Below the pieces are notes generated by a model that saw only the letters and a list, made by a program, of their open reading frames with translations, ran no database searches and had not been told where the DNA came from. A program made the translations under genes and the position numbers. Below, piece by piece: positions 19,740 through 27,037 of a stretch of 27,037 nt of DNA (positions within the stretch are counted from its first letter, which is position 1; each line of letters begins with the position of its first letter). Source of the stretch: Choristocarpus tenellus KU-1152 (lineage: Eukaryota; Phaeophyceae); contig CAXNAD020000157.1 in NCBI GenBank assembly GCA_964200185.2, forward strand, positions 1 to 27,037, written 5' to 3'.

Positions 19740-22700
19740 ATGGCCGATCAAGTTCCGATGGTAATGTCAGACAAAGCTCGTGAAGGCATGTCCCGAAGCC
19801 ATGAACAGGAGACTATTGGACTGTTGCGCCGTATCCATCCAGTAAAAGACGGTGCTCTTCGTCGTCGAACACGGTTTTTCAAGGCTGTGCACTTCTTTGA
19901 GATCCGTTCGTCGGTGCTTCTGCTCTATAAGTCAAAAAAGCCTCCTCCGGGTTTTTTTGAGTCAATTTTTTCGAAACAGGCCGAGGACACCTTGGAGGAG
20001 GAGACGATAAGGGCGCAATCAGACAGTGGACAGTGGGATGCAGCTTTTGATCTCACGGGGTCCACAATAACAGTGCTACCTGACGAGAAGCCGGGGTATT
20101 ACCCCTTTAATATCAAGTTCCAAGGTGTCTTCGTCTTGAGTTTGTCTGTCATAGATGCTTGTGACAAGGACAGTCCTCAGCGAAGCTTGCATCTGACTGC
20201 TGATACAGCTGAGTCTAGGTAAGTGAAGGGTGTTCTTACCCCTCTTGCCAAAATAGTTTGTGGGATCTAAGTTGACAAGGAGAGAAAGTTGTACATCTTG
20301 TTTCTACCTGCAGAGAATTGTGTTTATGTTAAATCCGTTTACTGTTCAATGATGACCACATGCTGATATTTCTTTAAGCTTGTAATTCCAGAGATGGATA
20401 CCTAGCGGCAATAGAGCAATTATCACATTATTGAATAGAAAAAACCTGTATGATTGTCAAAGAGAGCCTGTAGTATTTGCTCCCACCACAGGAAACTCAT
20501 TTCAAATGTTTTTCTTTGAATCGAAGAACACCATCCAAACCTTCCATGCTGGTGCTATAGTAGCGTCTGGACCCTGTGCTGCAGAGATTCTTCGATTTAC
20601 AATTTAGACATGAAGCAAACTTTAGCTTCACATTAAAACTGATGAAACCTACTGCGGTTCAGAACGTTGGAAACGAAAAAATTCCTTCAGTTGTGCTTAC
20701 ATCAAAATGGTCAATTCTTGACTTGCCCTCGACTATGTGATGCCCCAATGGGTCAAGTTCGAAATGTGGTAAATGCAACTATTATCAGTCCTTACGAGCT
20801 CGGTCAATGCCATTTGGTGGGATTGTAAGTATGAGTGTCACTCATGTTCATTGTTTTCACATGTAGAGGTATAATGAAGTGAGGGTTGAATTGAAAGTGT
20901 GCTTCGATGTACATTCTAATTGTGCAGACTTGTGATAAGTGAGTCCCATGTGATACTCCTGATTTGTCGGTCAATGCCTTGCAGGTCAGATTGGGTTCGT
21001 CATTTTCGGTGGGCGGCAGGAGGTTTGTCGAGGGCCGACTTTGAGCCTTTAAAGACTGTGGGAAGGGGGCAGTGGGGAAAGGTATTCTTGGTGAAGAAGA
21101 CCTCAGGACTAGTGGCGGGTAGAGCATCTGGAGATCCAGGGCTCATGGATGGAAGTAATGTGAGTCTCTGTTGCTTCTGTATGTTGTGTATTTGACGGAT
21201 GTATTTGCAGGACTATGGTGGTTATTGTGTTGAGTATCACTCATATGTTGTTTTGTGTCTGTTTTTCTTGCAGCTTGTAATTGTAGTTTGATATCTTTTC
21301 TCATTAATCTCATCCGTGGTTGTGATAAGGCTGTGTATTCTAACGTGGGTTGACTTCAAATCTCTTTATGGTGCTTTGTGAAGTACATGTGGCACCTGAT
21401 TGTCCAATCACCAGTTGATGACAATAGATGGATTTCCTGATGGTTTGGAGGTCTGCCTTACCAAGGTACAGTCTCGTGTAGATTCTCTGACCTGTGAGGA
21501 CCTGGGACAAATTATGTGAGTGAAGGCATAGATAGTCATGACTCATAGGTCCCTTGTGTAAAGTTGGTATATAAACAATGTTAATGTATGGGAATTTCTG
21601 TAAAGGCAACTATTACACATCCTTGTCAACTTGTACTAGGTGATTTGCATAATGAAATTTTGTGTGCGGAATTTATTGATTATGATAAATACGAACAGGC
21701 GATCAGTGATATCAAAATGGGTGTTGTGGAGTTTTTGTTACTGGTTTAGTGTGTTTTTGTTGATTCTGAGTTTTGCTACAAGATTGTGTTGCAAACAGAT
21801 AGGCTTGCCAATTAATACTCTATAGTCTATTTGGATGATGCATTTCAGGTGAATACTATGGCTTGGTGTTGGTGCAGTGTAGAAATTCATGGTTTTGGTT
21901 TTCAGTGGAATGGTGTTTTTCTTCTTACTTCCTGTCATCTAGTACTGATGGAAGTTGTATGGGTGAAAATGAAGCAAAGTGACTACTTGAAGAGTCATTG
22001 AATAGATGAACCAACCTCTGACCTCAACACTCAACGAGATCCACATAATCTGCTTATGTGAAAAGTCCAAGTGGATTTACCTTTGATATTTGGCATGTGG
22101 TAGAGTAGGAATCACATCTGATTCTTGAAAACTTCCAAGGTGTGTTGCTTGGAATACCTTACCATTAAGGATATAGCCTTGTATGCATGCTAAACTGCAA
22201 GCAGTTGACGCTGCATCAACTATTTGTAGCATACTTGAATTCTGAGGTCATCGTTGATGCTGTGAGCCTTGTTTCTCTTTTGTGATATCTAGTCTAATTC
22301 TTGAGAGTAAAACAAACCCAGCAGGTTTTCAAGTTTGTATTTTGTTTTTGGCAAGGTGTTGCTAAACCCTATACAAATTACTCAAAAATTGTCTCATGCC
22401 ACAGGTTGAGCTACTTGCCCTCAAGGAGGTTCAGCTGGGATCAAACACCAACATCAGTCACGTACAAAACGAAAGGCTCATCATGCAAGCAGTTCCTTCC
22501 CATCAGTTTATTGTGGGAATGCTTTACGCATTCAGGACACCAAGGTGCGGTTAATGGGACATTATTTTTGCTCTCTACCATATGGTAGTGAGAATGTATT
22601 CTTGTGCTAGTACTATAACTAGTCGCATCTTGCCCTTGAGTTTGCATCTGTTCTTCTGCTTGACTAGAAGTACGGTTGTAGATAAAACCACTGTGTTGGA

Positions 22701-25700
22701 GGTAGCCTATAAAGAGTTAATATCTCTTGGTTGTGATATTTGTAGGTTGCGGATTTTCTCAGTGTCTGATGACTCTTAAGAGTGATGAGGGAAGAATCGT
22801 ATTCCTTCCTTTCCTCACTACCTCCTTTTTGTTCATGAACCTACTCACTTTCAGGTTCCTGTATTATGCACTTGACTTCATGAATGGAGGGGATCTTTTC
22901 CGCCACTGGAGAAAGCACCGAGACAGGCGCATGGAAATGGCACCCTTCTATGCGGCTGAGGTATGGTGATGCAGATGATGGTAACATGATTATTTTGTCA
23001 CTACTGATGAGAGGGAAAGAGGTACAACTACATCCCTTCCACTTGCTTGATGTATGATGTAATTACATTTTGACATTGCCATCTATGGTCAAAATGTGAA
23101 TGAAAGTTCCTTGGTTGTTCTTGTAAGTGTGACTATTGTGTGTGCCTGTTTGAAGAATGATTTCTATGAATTAACAATTGTGGGGATGGAATAGGAGGTA
23201 GTTTATTCCCAGAGTTACTTGGTTGAACTTGATCAATATCTTCAATTGTTCAGAGATAATAAGAAGAAATCCTAATAGTATCGTTGAGTCTTTGGAAGAC
23301 CCTTTCCTGGCATGCATGACAAAGCATGGAGACACATAATGAAAAATCATTGCAGAATGCTAGGGTTGAGTTGATCTCATCACAGATAAATTGTTGCGTT
23401 TCATGTTGCTGGTTGGGGTTTGGGATGTGCAGGTGCTCCTGGCCCTGCAGCATCTTCACAAGCACTGTGTCATCTATCGAGACCTCAAGCCAGAGAATGT
23501 ACTCTTGGACTCCCAAGGTGTGCATGCTGAGTATTAATCATCCATTAGTTTGGCGTAGACACTACTCTGTCTTGGTAACCTCCCGTTTATAGGCATAAAT
23601 GTATAAGGCTTCACTTCTATTCTGTGTTGGAAGAAGGGGAGTCAAATTATCTTAGAGGTTAGGGCCGCATCCATAGGGGGCAAAAATCCAATGTTACAAT
23701 TTTGATGTAACTTAGGCTATCGTTTTTCTCGGGAGATGTCAATATCCTTGTTCCGGACACAAAAATTTTGGAGTAGGTAAAATGTCATTAAAACCCTGTG
23801 GGAAACCAAGTCCCAAATGGACAAACAGGGAAAAACTCATACCCTCCAAGACACTTTCACTCAGGGTCAATAAAATACTCTGTGATTACTGACTCTTCGC
23901 TAGAAGTGTTGAAGATAGGCATTGGATTGGTTGAACACATTTCACTATTCCCCTTATTGGCATTCAATATTTTCCCAGTTGTAATGCTGCTAGAGAGTGA
24001 TCCTCCTTTAAAGGGTCTGATGACAAGGAGTAGAAACGCAAATCCAGGATTGCACCTGGGTTCCTGTAGCATGCATGGGAGATCGACTGAGGTGTCAAGA
24101 AGGTCCTTGACTCGAACCTTGTTTGCAGTCGGGGCTCAGGATGAGAGTGATCACTGCTGTGATATCATGGAAGCAAAAGGTTGTCATCTCAGTGTGATGT
24201 CCTCTGATGATGAAAACCTATGGTGATTCGCTCAATAGCTTGGACATTGTAGGTTCGCATCCTTTATATCTCAATGTCAGCTCTTAGAGAGGTATCAGAC
24301 ATTTCAATTAAAGGGCAGGGTTGTTACTTGCCTTCCTTGGTATTTGAGTGCAACCTCCAGTTATTCTTATTTCTTTCCATCAAGGAGGGCTTGTTGTGAG
24401 AAAGTTTGTGTTGTCATTGGTGATATGTTATCCACTGCCTATTCCTTTGAATCTAGCATGACTGTTGAGAAATGAGGTGAGGTGCTTACAGTTGGCATAA
24501 TGGTTAAAGTTACGGTGTATTTTAGTGATGTGCTATGTAGTGATATTTTGGTATTCCTAAGACACCTGTATTGACGAGCCCCCATGTTTGAATTGGATAG
24601 GACAGGGGTTTGTCAAAATCCATGTCAAATGGGAAGAAGGTAGAGCCTATGTGAGCCTTTCGTGACAGATACTAGTACATATGAATGATTGTGTCAGACA
24701 TAATACTTTGGCATTGCATGCACCTTACTATTGTCCACACTCTGTGTGAGACTGGAGATAGGAAGGTTGACTTCATTTTGGTAGTTAATTTGTTCGGCTT
24801 AATTGTTGTGCAGGTTTTTACTGTTGAGAAACTTTTCTGGTTAGTATTCATTTCATGACTTCCTTGCGATTTTTTACGCTTATTTTCTCATCCTGCCAGG
24901 GCATATCCGATTGGCTGACCTGGGCCTAGCGAAGGTGCTCAACAGCCCCTCTGACAGGACAAGCAGGTGATTGTGCTTATGCCCCTGTACTGTTTGGACT
25001 CAATTTTTTTTAAAGTACTACTTGAGGGTCTCTCGCTTACATTTTTTTAGTTTGAGCTTCAAACTTTGATGGTTGCTCCATTACAAGCATAGTTTCTGAC
25101 CACAGGTAGTGTAGTCTTATAGAGTAGTGAGGTCATGGATCAACCTATTGAAGTCATTGCCAAAAGCTTGCACATGGCCAAGTGCCACATGAGAGCACCT
25201 GCATCAGCATTGCATTGGTAGTTGAACATGATGTTTTACTGCTTCTACTGTTGGGTCAATAAATATCAACTGTTTCAACTTGTCCTTTGCACAAGTTGAT
25301 CCATGGTCATGTCCAGACCACTGCCATGCTATTTACCTTGACTGATGAAAAGCCCTTAGTACAACGTAATTCCACTGAAGTCACCTGGGTATACATACTG
25401 AGCAAACAAAAAGGCTTGAAATGACATTTCCTGAACAAAAGAAAATTCTTTGGAAAGAAGCTGATTGGAGGTTGACTTACCGGAGAACTTAGGTTGCTTG
25501 ACATTAGCAGCTACTTGATTATGAGTGCTCACTGTTTGAAACCTGTTTGAAGTAGAAGTGTCCAAGATTTGTACTTGAGGTTGAAAGTTTGACAAATAAT
25601 TTGTTGAACATCTCTGCAATTAACTCAGGTCCTCACAACAACAAATTGTATTGCTTGTATTGTCTATTTTTGTGATCAATGTCAGGGTTAAAAAAGAGAT

Positions 25701-27037
25701 AGCGAGTGCAAATGCAAAAACTTAGAGAATACCATTATATATATACAACTAAAGCCTTCGTTTCTACTTCTCGTGAAATCTGTCAGGATGCTCTTCAAAA
25801 TATTTTGATATCAACAAGAATCATATTCCTGGTGACCTTCCAACCAAAAAGGAGCAAATAATTCCGATTCTGATTTTAAATGACGGCAAGAGTTGATGCA
25901 ACCTTGAGATACGTAGTAGATGTCAAATCGTTAAGTTTCTAACTTCATTTCTTTGAGGTGAAGGCTGATATTTTATTATAAATTCAATTGAGGATTTTCA
26001 TGACATAATGCGTGAAATCATATTTTTTTATTTTACTAAGTATGCAGTAAATTTCTGAACACAAGTATGTTAGTGAAGGGTATTTATGATAGCATTTTCT
26101 CCACCCCTTCACTTTTTGTCAAAAACAGAAGTTTAGCCTCAAGTAGGAATTATACCACAACAAGCTGCAGTTGAGCTCATTTTCGGTCTTGATTGAAAAT
26201 TTCTCATGTCAAACTTTGATTATTGTGCATAATATTATGTCAAGGTTATTTGAAATATATCATTTTGTATTTGTTAGAATATGTGGTTGCTTCTCTCAAA
26301 ATGGTGTTACGGTTGTTGATATACGACCCAATTTCTATGAACCAAAGGCATTCTCTGTAATAAACATGTTTGCAACTCTGTTCTTAGATCATGTGAAACG
26401 TTGAGTGGTGATATAAAAATTTTGTAAGAGCAAGCTGTTGCTTCAAGTCACTTTAGATGTTACCATGTGCCACAAGTTTTGAATCATACAAGGGTTGTCT
26501 AGTCAAAATGCACTCAATGTGCAGCTCACTAATACACCCTTCAGCCATGTCCATTGTTCCTCGCCTACCTTCTGTTGTGACTCATGAACTTCCCTTCCAA
26601 TGACTGCAGCTTTTGTGGCACGGAGGCATATCTTGCACCAGAGATGATCTTACGGCTCATGTATGGGACATCCGTAGACTTCTGGCAGTATGGTTGTTTT
26701 GTGTATGAGCTCTATGCAGGTCGCTCACCTTTCTGGCTGCCTCGTAAGCCTCGAAAATTTATTCGTGAGAATATTCTGAATGGTGTATTTGCATATCCTT
26801 CGGTGGTACCAGAAGCAGCAAAGGGAATCACTGGTGCGCTCCTTCAGGTGTGTCAAGTCTGTGTGATAATTTTGTTCTGTATTGTGCAATATAGACTAAT
26901 AGTCTATATGGTTTATAGTATAAAAGTGAATGAAGTAATGTAACTTGAACTTATAAGCGACGGACGTAGTGTAACTTGAACTTATAAGTGACTGACGTAG
27001 TGTAACTATCACAAACATGTTTAAACATATTTCTGAC
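19740..27037 (+). CDS. PH-domain AGC-type serine/threonine protein kinase, 3' end outside window
   Basis: Exons are 19740-20218, 20985-21159, 22405-22544, 22855-22960, 23433-23517, 24900-24966 and 26610-26847; the gene continues beyond the edge. They join in phase to 430 codons. A TGA directly before the ATG fixes the start. Residues about 25-170 resemble a PH domain ([26 protein letters not shown], final Trp163). The kinase begins at [19 protein letters not shown], with Gly-loop at 185-192, ATP-binding Lys225 (LALKEV) and helix-C Glu241 (QNERLI). [16 protein letters not shown] (Asp317) and DLGLAK (Asp335) follow, then [12 protein letters not shown] with candidate activation-loop Ser351, and VDFWQYG (Asp374). 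Essential residues are present, so it should be active. YRD, NGGDLF and FCGT place it in the AGC group, which includes lipid-recruited Akt and PDK1. DLG instead of DFG, a longer loop before the ATP lysine and Gln in DFWQYG set it apart. The C-lobe end and AGC tail are not in the window. Confidence 0.92.
20219..20984 (+). other. Kinase intron 1
   Basis: A 766 bp intron (GTAAGT to TTGCAG) splits the end of the PH domain in phase 2, between the AES and SDW segments. No nested feature was recognised. Confidence 0.85.
21160..22404 (+). other. Kinase intron 2
   Basis: A 1245 bp phase 0 intron (GTGAGT to GCCACAG) separates the Gly-loop exon from the ATP-lysine exon. Open frames inside it are short and unassignable. 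Confidence 0.85.
22545..23432 (+). other. Kinase introns 3 and 4
   Basis: Intron 3 is 22545-22854 (310 bp, phase 2) and intron 4 is 22961-23432 (472 bp, phase 0). They flank the exon that encodes [15 protein letters not shown]. Nothing else was recognised. Confidence 0.85.
23518..24899 (+). other. Kinase intron 5
   Basis: A 1382 bp phase 1 intron (GTGTGC to CTGCCAG) lies between the catalytic-loop and DLG exons. A 142-codon plus-strand frame (23798-24226) inside resembles no known protein. A weak B-box-like GGTTCGCATCC lies near 24252-24262 without a good A box. Confidence 0.8.
24967..26609 (+). other. Kinase intron 6
   Basis: This is the longest complete kinase intron at 1643 bp (GTGATT to ACTGCAG, phase 2). 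It interrupts the activation segment between DRTS and SFCGT. It holds a short TA run near 25736-25746 and no recognisable gene. Confidence 0.85.
26940..27007 (+). repeat. 31 bp tandem repeat, 2.2 copies, in kinase intron 7
   Basis: Units 26940-26970 and 26971-27001 differ at two positions (GCGACGGA versus GTGACTGA), and a third copy starts at 27002 with GTAACT before diverging. Each unit begins GTAACTTGAACTTATAAG and ends GACGTAGT. It lies just after the exon ending at 26847, within the unfinished intron. Confidence 0.85.

Noticed and set aside
23798-24226. 142-codon open frame on the plus strand
   Set aside because: It lies inside kinase intron 5, has no family resemblance, and the flanking kinase exons join in phase without it.
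24222-24262. tRNA-like GCTCAATAGCTTGGA with B-box GGTTCGCATCC
   Set aside because: The boxes are too close and no acceptor, D or T stem pairs, so it is not called as a gene.
1-27037. CRISPR arrays, prokaryotic operons or phage modules
   Set aside because: All assembled genes have GT-AG introns and eukaryotic targeting signals. No regularly spaced identical repeats are present.

Overview
The window is nuclear DNA of an intron-rich eukaryote with about 40% G+C, most likely an alga with a red-derived secondary plastid (stramenopile, haptophyte or cryptophyte type). Three protein genes can be assembled exon by exon, with GT-AG junctions whose phases agree throughout. The clue to the host is the nucleus-encoded initiation factor IF-1, which carries a signal peptide ending in an ASAFAP-like site (ALS/FAR) followed by a transit-peptide-like stretch. 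The exact lineage cannot be fixed from this window.

Layout. Positions 1-4233 hold no confident gene: there is one possible split coding fragment (909-1537), a diverged pair of repeats near 2.5 and 3.0 kb, and a pair of overlapping hairpins. Positions 4234-10571 (minus strand) are a complete nine-exon gene for EMC10, a subunit of the ER membrane protein complex, with 243 residues. Positions 10572-17984 are intergenic. They hold a CpG-rich stretch upstream of EMC10, seven degenerate copies of an 82-99 bp tandem unit (about 11.96-12.56 kb), a decayed hAT transposase C-terminus (about 13.13-13.61 kb), a 298 bp inverted-repeat element bounded by TTAA (13598-13895), a tRNA-like relic (14616-14689) and more than 2 kb with nothing recognisable.

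Positions 17985-19168 (minus strand) are the two-exon plastid IF-1 gene. It is transcribed away from a PH-domain AGC-type protein kinase on the plus strand (19740 onward). The kinase has seven exons in the window, giving 430 codons, and runs off the right edge. The two genes share a 571 bp CpG-rich intergenic promoter with a TATA-like box and overlapping GACGTC/CACGTG palindromes.

The three genes do not form a pathway: ER membrane protein insertion, plastid translation initiation and signalling are unrelated jobs. What ties the window together is genome organisation. Promoters and first exons are rich in CpG and the rest is strongly CpG-poor, which suggests DNA methylation. Transposon debris is confined to the gene-free interval. 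I found no convincing new multi-gene system.
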